The notes below the pieces were generated by a model. It was not told where the DNA came from. It saw nothing but the letters and a program-made list of their open reading frames with translations, and searched no databases. Positions 25,730 through 38,887 of a stretch of DNA of 64,000 nt are shown here, one piece after another. Positions within the stretch are counted from its first letter, which is position 1, and each line of letters opens with the position of its first letter. Position numbers and translations under genes: made by a program. Origin of the DNA: Arbacia lixula (lineage: Eukaryota; Echinodermata; Echinoidea; Arbacioida; Arbaciidae); contig OZ022593.1 in assembly GCA_963669155.1 (NCBI GenBank), positions 7,823,071-7,887,070 of the forward strand, in the 5' to 3' direction.

Positions 25730-28520
25730 AGCAGCGCCCATCTCAATGCACTTCACTTCACTTCCTCTATCAGCCCTCTGGAAGTAAAAACAGTCATATT
25801 TGAAGAGCTTGTTTCGGAAAGGCGCTAAATCCAATTCTCATGAAAAATTGACTAACCAGTATCATCGCAGTGAGCAGCTTTGGAGCTCACGAACCACAAG
25901 CATCTTTGTGTTCAAATTAATGCGCAGGAATGCATGAAATGCAAGAGGTTCGATTTAATTTCATCATGGAGGTAGAAGACAGATTCTACTTCCATGATTT
26001 TATGTATGCACCGAATCCCTCGATTGACACAAAGTGTTGTTTTCAGAGAGGACGTGACTTTAAATAAGCCAGTCCGTCATTCTGATTTCAACGTCCTACA
26101 CCCGGCTGTATATAATCAGTCAAAGGTTTACGTTTTTCTCAAAATTCGTCAAAGTGGATTTAACGCCTTTTAGTTGGCAGCTCTTCATTCATTTCCAGCT
26201 TTGTTTCCGCTGGTCGGTGGCGGCTCGACTGTCGTCTGTGGGCTGCTTTTCCTGCCAACGATGAAGCGTTGAAAAACGGGACATTTTTTGTAGGGAAAAA
26301 CGTCAACAAATTCCGACCTTTTTATCGGAACCAGTCGTGAACGATGTTCCGACTGCCACTCCCGAACATCGCGCACATTCCTGATATTTTTCCCACAATA
26401 CGGCAAATTCATGACCATCTATGATTTCTGGAAAAATAGTTTGATATAATGTAAACTTTAGTTTTAGCCCTAAATTAATCACATGTTTGGCTCCTCAACA
26501 CTAAATATGTATGATGTGATACAGGATTTAAAACAAAATAGATATCATTATTGCATTGCATGCTATCATATCATGTAGTGCGCATGCGCCTCATTGACTA
26601 AAACCATTCACCTATACACGGTATGGATTGAGTTGTGCGTGTAACGCCCCGCTCAATATACCAGCAGTATATTACAGTGTTTGAACCATCCTTATAACAT
26701 CCATTAAATCCTTTCAAATCACTGATTTCATACTGGTGAGGTAGACCTCGGACATCACCGATTACAATTATAATTTAGTGGGGCGGTAGAAAAATGTGCT
26801 TTTTGCGTATGGACGAGAGGATATTTTGACTGTATGTTCCGTGTGAACAGTCCTTCAACCGCAGCCTGTTGAGCGTAGACTGTCCTTCAGACGGTTTCAT
26901 TTAAAATCCACTTTCTCCAGTGGTAAACAGGTTTGGCTACAAGCCCGGACATACTACAACCATTGGGTTCATTCTGCAATATCCCTATTCCTCACCCGGC
27001 AAAACAGACGGGGAGAGAAAGAAAATGAATTGTTGCGATGGTTTGGTTTGATGACAAATATCAAACAGACTAAAAGCGAGGCTAGGTCTCGGTGGTCTGG
27101 GCTGACGCGTCTTCATGGAGCGAACCCAAGCTTGGATGGCGCATTGGAAACAGACCTTGGTTCCTCTCCCATGCCCACGGATGCCGAACCGACATCAACT
27201 CCTTGGTTACTGTAGGGATGTGGAATGGATGTCAATACAATATCGTATGCGGCAGACCGAGACCTCGACAACCATCGGTCTAGTAGATGTGCAAATTTTT
27301 TTCGATATTTTCTCGAAACATAGTGCTTTTTGCGGATTTCAGTTGAGTGTTTTTAAATATAGGTGGATCTAACCATGGCTATTTCACGATAATTGGTCTA
27401 GAAGAAAAGTTCTCTCGATGTTTTCAAGAAGTTTTAGGGTATTTAGCCAATCAGATTGAACGATTTGATAACAATGTATTAACCGCGCTTAACCATATCA
27501 ATGCGACGGCAACGACTTAGTTTTAAATGGTGATTATCGTGGCATTGATATCTGAATAATTATGTTCCTGACTTTTCACTGATCATTGCTGTTCGTGCTG
27601 ATTATTGTTCTATTGGCACTGATGATTTGTTAATGTATAACGCTCAGAATGATACGATCATATTGATGATGATCATTCTAGTGCTACTCTGCAGTCAACA
27701 AAACGGTGGATAACTATCAAACTTTCCTTTTCATTGTTCGAAACACGGACAACATAGCAGCACATGTAAATAAACCATTGTCAGATCTAAATCATAATAT
27801 ATACATTGTGCGGTTGTACTGTTGTACCTCAGGAATGACAGAAATTGAACTTTTATTTCAGAGATTTTGAGAAACTTTGCAAACGTGTCCCGAAGTGTGA
27901 TGATCACATGAATCTTTAGGAGTCCTTTAAACATCGCGAAGAGGCACTGGATAAAACGCACGTTTTCCACGATGCAACGTTTTCGCATACTCGCACATCG
28001 AGTTTCACGAACTGCGAGCTCAATCCGGAGGGATTACTCGAATTGCATTCTGAAGTTGTCGATATTTTCACAAGGCTAGTCTGCGGGGTGTGATTTACCC
28101 CCGGTGGATTCAGGTGGGTTCCGCTTTCAGCGGGCATGGACACCGTTCCAACGATCCAAAGGCACACAGATGTTGGACAAGCTTATTTTAAGGGAGTATT
28201 TGAAATAGATTGGAATAATAACGATCACCATGAATTATAATAATGTGCATTTATAATTGATCAATGCTGATGGTTATGGATTTTAAGAGTGTACGAAGAA
28301 TAAGTGATATTATTTCAATATATTATTTCAATATGATAAACAATAGCACAGACTTCGAAGGTGCTATTTAGAAAATAACATTCTTGCTGTTCATAAACCT
28401 AGTTATTAGATATTTTGGGAACCATGAGATAAACCTTTCCTTAAAGTTGCGACCGTTTCTTTTCCTGGTTCGTTTGGAAGAATGCTTCCTCCTATATCCA
28501 GTTAACCTGTCGGAGGGATT
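25730..28520. other. Unique non-coding stretch
   Basis: No element boundary or gene was identified. A TTTTATTTCAG acceptor at 27851-27861 precedes a short open segment reading DFEKLCKRVPKCDDHMNL and then a stop (27863-27919). It looks protein-like but is far too short to call. Confidence 0.35.
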
Positions 28521-28579
28521 AAGATAATTAACCCATCAAATTCCAATTATTGGAGTTATATGGCTCAATTGAACTGTAA

Positions 28580-28830
28580 TCGAATCCTGGTACTTGTTGG
28601 TCTCTTTGTGGTTCGACGCGCACTGCTGGGCGAATTAATCCAATGGCAACTCTGGAGGCATGGTTTCTCAGTGGCAGTGCGTAGCGAGAGCTCGTCGGGC
28701 CAGGCTCGGGGCATCTCCAGCGCTGCAGGACGTAATCCGCAGCACGCAGGGAGGGTCTAATCGAGGGCAGGTGCGGCTCACACCGTCCCGGGGAGCTGCC
28801 CCGTGGCTCAACGTCAAGCATTTACCCCCA
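28580..28830. promoter_or_regulatory. CpG-rich island
   Basis: A GC- and CpG-rich block embedded in AT-rich DNA. Several frames on both strands stay open simply because of composition. It contains TAATCC twice (about 28636 and 28734) and TAATCG once (about 28759), which are Otx/Pitx-type homeodomain cores. Candidate regulatory island only. Confidence 0.3.
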
Positions 28831-28934
28831 GCCAGTAATATATGAGGGGTCACGAACTGCCATTTTCATTTTTTCGACTCAAGAGATATATCAGCGATGG
28901 GTCGGCCTGTCTACCCGGAAACTTTCAGCCTATT

Positions 28935-30480
28935 ATTTTCGTTTCCCCTCCAGTCCCATTTTTTGCGCCCCAGAAGTTGTCTTCATTGTCATGATAGTGC
29001 CGAAATAAGGGAGAAGTTGCCGTCGAATCATTCCCAATAGTCCTTCGTAACGTTGACTCATATGAGTTATACGAGAACCCGATTGCGATTTGCTGTCGGC
29101 AAATAAAATGAATATCGAGATGTGTGTCAAGTGGTCAAGCGTTTCTGTCTTTGATTATTGATCCAAGGATCCATTTCCTGTGCAATATCTGGCTGTAATT
29201 TTGCCCAACCGTGCCATCCACATTACGGTCGTTGTCCTTCCGGGCTTCCTAGTCACCATCACTCGCCCCACATTCCCTCCTCACTCCTCCCACTTTCCGA
29301 CCACGCCCATTTCGCTCTCCGCACCTCTCCCCCTCCCCTCACCCCGCTCCTCTTCATCCTCCCCTCTCAAATAGGATGCCCTCCAATTTAATATACGCAC
29401 CACTCCCCATTTTAATCTGCCAAGTTCAAGATCGACAAATCAGTTCGATTACCCGTGTACGCTCCCAGCTATCACAACGCATTATATTTCTTACCGTTTT
29501 TCTCACAATTTCCCGTCGTAGATGCGTGTTGAATCTCAGCTGTGCTGGGCAGTAATTGGTCGTAACGTAAAAAAGACATGCCGACAAAACCGCACGTAAT
29601 TTCCAATAGAAGATAATTAGGGGTGCGCAATGGGACCACTGCCCGCCTGGCCTTGAGCGTGCGGAAAAAATATTATATGATAACTTCTTGCGAGCAGCGT
29701 GGCAGTGGTGGAACTCCGGGTTCAAAGATGGTGAATTATGTTTTCATAAGTTAGCCTGGCTCGGACAGTCGTTTCATGCGCAAAGTTCACTTTCCGGCAC
29801 TATCACTTAACCCATTCAGGCCCATGCCAAAATGAAATGCATGAAACTGATTTGTTGTTGATACGGGGCTGGCAGTGGTTGGTCCTGAGAAGGTTAAATT
29901 GATCATACTTGCTGGCTAAGTGCAAGTGATTAAATATGGGTTATTTAATAGTCACTGTATAGGCCTACATAACTTTACTGTATTGTGTTGCTCTTCGGCT
30001 TTCCCAACTGAAGATGAGGATTTTTATCAACATGGTATTTATGTCGTCGTAGTCGGTGTCATCTTTCTACAGTGTTGACGTATTACACACCTATACATAT
30101 AGTTGATGTTCAATACAATGGTATTCTGTTGCTTTCTTTCAAAGTTACCAAATTCTACCAATCTTTTTTTTTGACGAAACGTTGGATTTATTTTGACTCT
30201 CCACGAGTTTGTCCATTTCTTTTCAGAACTTTCTGCGGTTGTTGGTCTAGTATTCATTCAGCTCAGTATTTTTGTATTTGCGTAGCAGAGCCTCTTTTCC
30301 CTTTCCAGTGCCTATGTTGAATATTTTTTATAGTCTAATTTCTAGGTGTTAGGCAGTGGTTTCCCGGATGGCCTACAGTATGTCCTCGTGCCAGTGACAC
30401 AGTCGGCATGATGGGACGTTTCTCCCCAGTCGCTCTTGCCAAGAAAGGTTTCCACGAACTACACCTGCTAATTGAAATCG
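28935..30480. other. Unique stretch with one small TTAA-ended element
   Basis: Mostly non-repetitive. At 29808-29899 the inverted ends TTAACCCATTCAGG and CCTGAGAAGGTTAA (imperfect) bound a piece of about 90 bp resembling the tandem units at 59.75 kb. Confidence 0.35.
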
Positions 30481-30484
30481 TGTT

Positions 30485-30736
30485 AAGTTCCTGATTGTTT
30501 CAGGTCGTTTTATAATAGAGCGCTATTCCACGGATATCACAGAGCGTAACCTATATTTATATTAATTAGTTCCGGACCAAATGACAATGTATGAGTCTTC
30601 GGTGACCGTCGAATCGTATTCAAGTTCCTGATTGTTTTAGGTTCGTTTAGACCGCGGAGATGGCAGTGCGTGGCCTATATTTGTATTAATTAGTTCCGGA
30701 GTACATGAGTCTACAGTAAACGTGTAATCGCATTCA
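30485..30736 (+). repeat. Tandem duplication of a unit of about 137 bp
   Basis: Unit one starts AAGTTCCTGATTGTTTCAGG at 30485 and unit two starts AAGTTCCTGATTGTTTTAGG at 30622. Both contain CCTATATTT(A/G)TATTAATTAG followed by TTCCGGA, and both end near a TCG(T/C)ATTC word. Unit two is slightly shorter. The conserved TTAATTAG core is a homeodomain-type site. Confidence 0.75.
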
Positions 30737-30755
30737 TTCACGAGTCATTATTTTA

Positions 30756-30775
30756 CCCCCCCCCCCCCCCCCCCC
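30756..30775. repeat. Poly(C)20 tract
   Basis: Twenty consecutive C residues immediately after the 30.5-30.7 kb tandem duplication. Confidence 0.95.
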
Positions 30776-30799
30776 GTGTCCAGTTAGTCATTTGAGTAG

Positions 30800-32200
30800 A
30801 TAGCTTTTCTTATACGTAGCGGTATATCCTTGATATCTGTTAGCTAGTGTGATGTTAGTATGATTAGCACACAAAAACATCAACATTGGGTAAGGGGTCC
30901 GAACAGCAAAATGATTTACATGTTGGTCTCCAGGTTGGGAGGGCATGCGAATGAATGTTTAGTTGTATTACACGTATAGCAGTTTCAGTGTTTCCGACTG
31001 AAAGTTGATTTTACACGTGACTCTTGCAAATCGAAGTTCGTGGTTGTGAAATTTAAATGACAGAGTGATATTTTTCAGGACATTGTCTTCGTGATAGCGA
31101 ACTCCATGGGATAGGGTTCATCGGCAACTTGTTCGTGTTTATTATCCACCATTCTGATGTGCGAGGCTAATAATCCGAGAGAACCAACGAAATCACCCGA
31201 AGGCAAATCAACAACAGATACGGTTTACCCAGAATGCCCATCGCGACATGAAACGCGCCTCGTTCTCTTCTACGCCGTACCACTTGTATGTTGGTCCAAA
31301 GATCAACAGGATCATGAAATTAAGTTGTCATGCTCAGATACATCTTCACTGCGGCTCATTCCGTTACATTTCCCACGTGACGCGAAGAAAGAAAGGGAGA
31401 CAGAAGGAAGGAGGGACAGAAGGACGAGTGAGTGAGTGAGAGATAGAGAGAAGGAGTGATTTTATGCAGGTTAGGGGGCTGTTAACTTTTCATCGGGTTC
31501 AGGAAATCATTCATTTTTGATCGTCCCTCTCTCTCTCTCTCTCTCTCCTATTGCGATGATTCATGGACGACCTTCGCGCAGTCCCGTGGCTGGAAAATAG
31601 TCCTGCCATTTAAGATCCTCATAAATAAATTATCGTTTACATATGACCCCACCAATTGCCAGGTTCATATTCATTGCTATCTGTTTAAATGTCTATTCTC
31701 GGGTCTTGGTGACGTTGAAGTCTGGAATGCTCTCGCGTAACACGAGCCCCGTGAATGACTCTAACGAGAAAAGAGATATTCCTGGCACTATAGCGAGGAA
31801 TATTTCGGGGATAATGGAACCCATTTTTACGCAGGAATGCCGTTTGATATTTGACCACTATTGAGAATGAAATGTACACTTTTGGGTTAATAATCTCGAG
31901 AATAAATCACGGGAGAAATCGGATAGTCACTTCGAGACACCGACCGTGGTCCCGGCCAGATCTGGTATCGTAAGGCGATATGCGCAGGAGAACGCGTGGT
32001 TTAGCTCACGACTGGTTTGCTGTGGTCCCACGTGTGAATTTTCCCGTGCGGTCTCCTGTTGCATCACGTTTCTTTTTTTTTTTGGAACGCATGTTCCATA
32101 TTCAGCCAGTCCGTGCCTTTCGGTCTAGTTCTCTGTTGACTCCCATTGATTTGTTTTTTAATCGATCTGTTCTGCAGTACCTTGTACATTAGCCCGTAGG
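30800..32200. other. Unique stretch with small (GA)n and (TC)n tracts
   Basis: A GA-rich patch ends at about 31455 and a (TC)n tract lies at about 31524-31548. The 92-codon frame at 31157-31435 and its neighbours show no domain. A TTCTGCAG acceptor and a GTAAGTAT donor flank 25 nt at 32178-32202, a possible microexon that cannot be supported alone. Confidence 0.35.
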
Positions 32201-32237
32201 ATGTAAGTATGTACCATTTGGACTAGCATATTGTTCT

Positions 32238-32272
32238 GAGCATGGACCCTACACCGAAGTAGGTCCATGCTC
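32238..32272. repeat. Strong short hairpin
   Basis: GAGCATGGACCCTAC and GTAGGTCCATGCTC pair around a short loop, with one bulged base. Related words (GTAGGGTCCATGC near 24786, GCAGGGTCCATGCC at about 60222) suggest relics of MITE interiors. Confidence 0.6.
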
Positions 32273-32279
32273 TTGGGTA

Positions 32280-35200
32280 TCCAGTGATACCAGTGTTCAA
32301 TTGGCACTAAGTGAAAATTTCTCGTCCAGTCGTCCGTTGCTTAAGCATGGTAGCCCACACGTGACGATAGACGTAGTACTCTTTGCAAAGATGTGCTGTT
32401 TGTTTTGATTCATCATCACAGTATCCCGTGTGATTTTTATTAATCCTGCGCTTTGCATACCTCATACACTCACATCTCGTTTATAGTGAAGTACTTTCTT
32501 TGGGATACAAATAGTTAAAATTCATTCGTCATTGTTAAGGTTCAGGACCTGCATGTGTTCCATGTGGCTCCTGAAATGTTTAGAGAATTTGGTAATGTGT
32601 GCAAAAGTGATACATCACCTTTAATCACTCCAGTAGCGATTTCTAGGAAAGACTCGAGTACTATGCCTGCGCATAAACATAACATATTTTGTGGTGAAAC
32701 TTGTTGTCTTAAGTGTAGATCTCTATGTGCTCTCTGAAATGAAAACAAATAAATTTAGATGGCGGCCGCTTAGAAGCTATGTAGGGTTGCAATTGCAAGT
32801 GAGGGCGTGGACGAAGAAGGGATGATTTAATCCTGAGAGCCAACTTCTTAAGAAATGTGACGTCACCCGCTCTCGAGTCGTTTAAGGACCTCATGATAAT
32901 GGGTACTTGACTGATAGAGCGGGCTCGATAATGACCCCTTTCTCTTGATTTGTATCGTGTGGGTGGCATCTTTTGAAGAGGGGTCTAAACTCTTCAAGAT
33001 TGTTTGACTTCCACTTAGAAAGTTTCCTCTTGTGCTCCGAGAGGGCTTATGTTGATTACACGACGAGAGTGATTAGTAATCGGCCATAGCGCTCTGATGA
33101 TTGTCGGCGAGGCTCTTTGTAGTTTTGCCGCCTTAGATGACTCCGTGACTCGGCTCCTCTCGGTCATCGCTTTGTAGAAAAGACAGCTTCGAGAAAGTTA
33201 GAGGACTTTAATTAAACAAGAAAGAAAACCCGACAAAGCTCGTTTACTTGCTTACCCTTTGTCTTGGCGAGATTCTTTGATCAGCGGCGTGAACGATGAT
33301 TGTTTGCGAGAGAAGGCCTCTTGTAAACGGTCATTTTGAAGTGACCGACGAAAGGGATGAAGGGAAAGTGAGGAAGAAAAGAGGGTAAAGTGTTGGCACA
33401 TTAACCCCCAGCAACCATCTTCTAATCGTGTAGAGGAATTAATATCTGTCCATGGCCATTTGCGGCTACTATGGATTATGATTCACAGTGTTCTATTTTG
33501 AAACGAATGATGCAATGACGTTCTATAAATATTTAGCCAGCTATCAATTCTTTGAAGCTATTTATTTTCTTCAGCATTTTATTCTTCGATGAATTGTTAT
33601 TTTTTGTATTCTTCGCACACTTTGTGGTCATATTTTGTATCCTCAAAATCAACGGATGTTCCTACAACAATAGGTTCAAGGACCATGAATCTGTTGTTAT
33701 TTTGTCTCAAGTTCAGTCCTCGATTTAAAAATAGTTTTATACAAATAAAAATATGCTGACATTGGCCTCTCTATTTTAGTAACAGATTCAGAATTGCGAT
33801 CCAAGTGCTGCCTTTTTCGTGGATTTGTATCCATTGTTTTCGGGCGTGTGTGTGAAATTAAGAATACTCATAGTCATACTCTTAAGTTCATCGATCGGGA
33901 ACATTGCCTATAAGATTATTTTGTTGTAAGACATGACAATTACCGACGTCTCTGAAGGGACGTTGTATATTTGATAGTTCTCGAAATCCCGATTATGAGT
34001 GCGTTAGGAATTAACATCAAAGGCTGCCGAAACGAGATATATTTTGTATAATTTGTTTGTAACATTGATAAATTCCCAGGGTAAAATGTACATAATCATG
34101 TCAATAAACTGCCGGTCATGATGTGGACTCAAAGACTAAATTGATGTATCTATTTGCTTCCTAAATGACTGCGCTACCGGTCACCGCTTATGCAGTCTTG
34201 CTTGAGAGACGCTGTTGTCCTCACATCAAAGAGCAGGCCGACAATAGCGGCTGACTTTTAACAGTTTTGCATCCAGGGTTTCACAATAATGACAATCTTC
34301 TTCCTTTTCATAACGAGGACAGAGGCGCCAGTTAACGCTTTTCCTGGAGGTTCCATGCAGAGCAATTAGCGCAGCATTTGTTACTCCGTCCCTTTATTTT
34401 ACTTCTCCCCCCTGCTCGAACAATGGCGTGATCCGCTCGATCCGCTCGGCGATATCGATAGTCGCCCATAGACGCAAGGCAGGTTCATTACTCCGCGCTA
34501 TTCTCAGCCTAAACGGCTTACCTTAGATAATAGATCCTGGACTATTCAGGAGGTGCGTTTTATGCGCGATTTGAACAATCTATTTAATGGTTCTAAAAGT
34601 TTTCGTCTTTAGGGATTACAAGTCAATGGGGTGTGTTTATCCTGCCATAAAAGTCGTTTCTAGGAGAGGCTCAATAAGGCAACAAAAGCCAACGTCAATA
34701 TCGATCAAAAGAAACGATTATTTGGGTATTTACAAATTTTAAATGTTAGTATCCCGCCGGTATGGTCCTGGGAAAATATTTTGCAGAGAGTGGTGGAGGA
34801 AGAAAATCTAGAGATGCTACATTTCGAGAGATCGAGAGAGAGAGGGAGAGAGAGAGAGGGGGGGGGGGTGTTTAATCTTGATCGCTGTAAATTCAGGCTT
34901 TTCAGTGTAGTGTTTTCGCTTGAAAGTATATCATGGGTGTAAAACGTTGTACTCGAGGCAATGCAATCATAATATCTACTGTTTGGGAATAACGTACTAT
35001 CACACACCAGCCTACTTGATACCAAGCTCAACTCAATACGCAGTTTACATGGCTAATGTGACGAAACAAATTCGTCTCTGACGAATCAAATCTTTTCGAT
35101 ACGGAATAAATATTTGTCCAATCAAATTTCCGCTCATCGAAACACGGCAGAGATGCGCTCTGTCTTTCCCTCTATTGTGAAATCAAATATAAAAGTTGTA

Positions 35201-36300
35201 TAACGTGTGGACTTTGCTGAGTGATTTCCACGATTTCGCTGGATTCTGATTTGCATCCCCGGCAAATCTTGACCACGAATCCAGGACTGAACATGGGCTT
35301 TAGAGACGAGGACTCCTGGCTGGAGAGCTCAAAGTGCGCCGCCGCCGACGAGCAAGAAACGAGACGCGCACCTTTATGCAGGATTAAGCCTAAAACTTTC
35401 CAAAGCCCAGATCAAATTCGAAACTAGTTATCGTGGGTTTGCTTGGTCTATTGAATAATAAGCCCTTTCCCAGTCAGTTTCAATTCATGTCAGGTAGTAA
35501 TTGTCGTGATTGCCGGGAGTGGAGGGAAGGGAGGTTTTTTTTTTCTTCGTTCTTTTTCACCGTGTTTTTCGAAGTGAGGGTGACGATAGGGGGCGGGGCT
35601 GGGGGGGGGGGGGGGGTCGGATTAAGGTGAGCCTGAGTACCCCTCCCTGGTAAGTCCAGGTATCCATGGTAACACATTGTATAACACATTACCGACAAAA
35701 GTGTCGTATAAATCACATTCGCACTATATGTATATTGACCCCCTTCCATCTTTCTCTCAGCTCCAGAGAAACGAATGCTAAGCCGTAGCAATGGGTTAAC
35801 CCTCCCAGTGTCAATCAGCGACAGCCCCGCATCAATAAGAACTCAGTTTCTTGCCTATGTGTATGTACATGAGAGGTGTAATACGTTAATGGGTTTGTAG
35901 CTTGGTACTAAGAGGGCCTAGCGTGAACAGAAAGAGTGCAACTTCTGGTTATTTGCGCTTATAAAAAAGAGGTCTTTAAATGACCGGCTGTCTTGACTGG
36001 GAAGCAGACATCGGAAAAGAGTAATAATGATTTATTGTCAAGTTCTTTACCTCAGACATTCAGGGCAAGGCCTAGATTTGGTTAAACTTTAAAGAGGGCA
36101 CACATATGTTGTGACACGTTCTTATCTCAATCGGTATACAATGATACTTCAACCTAGCCATTTGATGGTGTATCACACTTACATACTTTGATCGTCAATT
36201 CTGAAAAAAAAAATCGAGAAGTGTATCATATAGTCTCAATGATTTCATGAAGATAATTCTGAATGATTTTATTGATTCAGTATCATACTGCATACCTTTA
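32280..36300. other. Unique stretch, possible regulatory islands
   Basis: No supported gene. Low-repeat islands of higher GC lie at about 33040-33400 and 34180-34520, the latter with CCGACAATAGCGG and AACAATGG Sox-like words. TGACGTCA is at 32858-32865. A short GA/poly(G) tract lies at about 34830-34868 and a G16 run at 35601-35616. Confidence 0.35.
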
Positions 36301-36313
36301 TACGTATGCGAAT

Positions 36314-36315
<2 letters not shown>

Positions 36316-36351
<36 letters not shown>
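36316..36351. repeat. (GT)n microsatellite
   Basis: GT repeats with a few GTTT interruptions. Confidence 0.9.
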
Positions 36352-36352
<1 letters not shown>

Positions 36353-37179
36353 AATACAGTCTGTACTGTCGAATATAAATATTGATATTTTCAGAGTGAC
36401 GAGGGAAAAACACATGGCTTCCTTTAACCAACCGGGGGAGAAAGTCGGTCGTTCCCGGCCCTTAACCCCTCCAATACTAGTTTTGCTGAAGTATATATGA
36501 CACACGTGTATTGAATATGTAAAGGTGTATCGCTGATACGGTGAGGGTTAACCACGCCTTTTGATGTTTCGAGTCGGCACCCGCGCGGGACTGGGGAACA
36601 AATCCGCGTACATTACTGGAGGTGACGGGGGAGTCCCATGGGTGCGTTCAAGCCAGATGCGCCCAATCCCTCACAAAACCGGATCCGCTCTTTCGGCCCG
36701 CTTTCATCATTTTAGGGAACCCGATTTCACTAAACGGAGACCATGCCGGTCCTAAAGACATCCACAGTAATACTCTGCGTTGGTAGAATCTCCAGGATAG
36801 TTCGTGAGCCTGTGAACGTATTCCATCGATATTTTATCTCGATATCCAAAATTATTTATGAATTAAAGTAAATTAGATACAGCATTAGTCAAGTTGGTCT
36901 GAGAGTAAAGCAAAATTTGCAACCGGAAAGGTAGGATGAGACCTTTTATTTAAATATAATTTTAACCGTGTATTTTCTGGAAATATACAAAAAGAATATT
37001 TCGGCTGAACTACTCCTTTGATATTAGGGATTTCACATAGGAGATACCATGATCGAAAGTACAAATAGTGGTCAACTTGAACATACGAACAAATTTGTAA
37101 TAAGTTATCATTTATGGGTACAGAGATCATGCGAATTTCTTTAATATTTGGCAGAGGTATTGGTATTGTTTGAATCCCG

Positions 37180-37439
37180 TGTAATCGTCCCGCGGCCCCT
37201 CAGCTCGCAGAGGGGCTTAGGTGGGGGCCGCGCACATCATGCCCCGTGCCCTTGGACTTGACCTTCCCTGACGTCCTCCCCTCCCTCTCCCTCCCCTAGC
37301 CCGCCCCATCAGGGAAGGCGCAGCGACGAGGGACTCGTTCTGCGGCTTCCGCGAAAGTGGTTACGGCGGCGAAGTTTGTTTTCGGTGGCCATTTTATTGC
37401 CCCTCTTGCTGGCGCTTTTGTTAGCATGTTTTCATTAAA

Positions 37440-37483
<44 letters not shown>

Positions 37484-37490
37484 GGAAAAA
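37180..37490. promoter_or_regulatory. GC-rich island ending in a (GA)n tract
   Basis: CpG-rich text from about 37185 to 37430, with GGCCATTTTATTG (YY1-like on the minus strand) at about 37388. A (GA)n tract follows at 37441-37488. It may be a promoter or enhancer, but no reading frame with splice support starts here. Confidence 0.3.
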
Positions 37491-38077
37491 AAAAACTCGG
37501 GGCCGTTGTACTTTTTCCTCGCTCGGCACACCGTCGCTCTCTTTTGATATTCGCCGTTTCAGAGGTTGCGATTTGGTATTTTCCTTTTTGATTTCTTAAG
37601 TGCTTAACCTAGTTAGCTAAGCGATATACCTTCTGCAACAATTTCAAATCACATAGGTGGAGTTTGATGAAAGGCTCTTTAATAGTTTTGCCCCAGTTGG
37701 TGGAAGAAAATGAACTTTAAAGAGAGATGTTGGATGCTGCGGCGGAGTGTTTTGGTAAATGACTGTACTTCGACAACCACGCCTGTCACAATGTGACACA
37801 TCAAAATATAACGGTGATTTAGTGAATGAAACCAAAATATTCACTGCGACAGTGATTTAGGAGGTTCATTGTTTGTTCGTATTATCCTCTTTTTGACCCC
37901 TTTAATATTTTGAAATTCAATAAATAATTGCAGATGTGTGTTTGAGCGTGTGCGTGTGTTTTCTGTGTTTCTGTGTGTGTGTGCGCGCGCGCGTGTTTTG
38001 TTTGGGGGAGGGAGGAAATTGTTGAATCTCCATCTCTTTCTTCCTTCATTTCTTTTTGTCTTACTCTGCTGCCAGAT

Positions 38078-38152
38078 TCTCTGAAACCTTTTGATAATTT
38101 GCTTTGCGATGGGAGGGGGTGTTTTGATATCGCAATAGGAGCTACATTCCTC
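38078..38152 (+). repeat. 75 bp direct repeat, left copy, possibly exon-derived
   Basis: Aligns without gaps to 38888-38962. In the open plus frame the two copies share SLKPFD, GRGCFD and TFL blocks. Eight of eleven differences sit at third codon positions and six are synonymous. A polypyrimidine stretch and AG lie directly upstream (ending at 38075), like a splice acceptor. No donor with a clear consensus was found and no protein family is recognised. It may be a coding-exon relic or an element fragment. Confidence 0.45.
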
Positions 38153-38199
38153 GAAACTTTGGAAATAGAATTCGAAATTGCATACACTGTGGTGCATGG

Positions 38200-38887
38200 A
38201 CTAGATCGTCTAAGTATATGTCCGCAGCTCGATGTAGGGGGTGGTTCTTGAAGACACCGGTCTTCATCTTTGATTCCATCCATCGTTCCTTCATTTCTCA
38301 TCTACATCACACTTTCATGTATTCCATGATATATTTGTGAAGTTTGAACTGGGGTGGCCCTGTTGGAACTATATTCCACCCTTGATTTTTCCTTTCATCC
38401 ATCCATTTCTTTTCTCTTTCACCACCTTCTTTTCTGTGATGTTTGTACTGGAATGGGGTGGTTGTCGTTAAAACCTTTCTCCATCCTTGATTCTTACTCT
38501 CTTCCTCGTTCTCCTTCCTGCTGAAAAGTTTCGCCATCCTTCATTTGGCCATCCTTCCGTCAATCTTCCTCCCTTCCACCCTCTTCTTTCAGTAGAGTGG
38601 GATGCTTCTTGTTCTTGTTGGAACCTTTCTCCATCTTTGATTTCTTCCTTCCTTCCTTCCTTCCTTCCATCGTGTATTCTCTCTTCCACCCTCTAAGTTA
38701 TGTAGTGTATGCAGTAAGGTGGCTCTCGTTGGCACCTTTCTCAATCCGCGAGTCCTTCCTTCCCTCCATCATTTCTTCTACGTTGCACCCTATCCTTCCT
38801 GCTTGCAGCGGGCGGCTCTTCTTGGAACCTCTCTCCATCCACCTTCCACTCCCCCATTCCTCCCTCCGCCCTTCCGCCCCCCTGCTT
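38200..38887. repeat. Degenerate pyrimidine-rich tandem array of about 110 bp units
   Basis: A loosely repeated module of the form TTGGAACCTTTCTCCATC, then CTTGATT, then TTCC-rich text. It recurs near 38238, 38350, 38460, 38610, 38725 and 38815, and (TTCC)n expansion lies inside it. On the minus strand the units read as repeated Asp-Gly-Glu-Arg-Phe-like words. The array is bracketed by the two 75 bp direct repeats. Confidence 0.65.
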
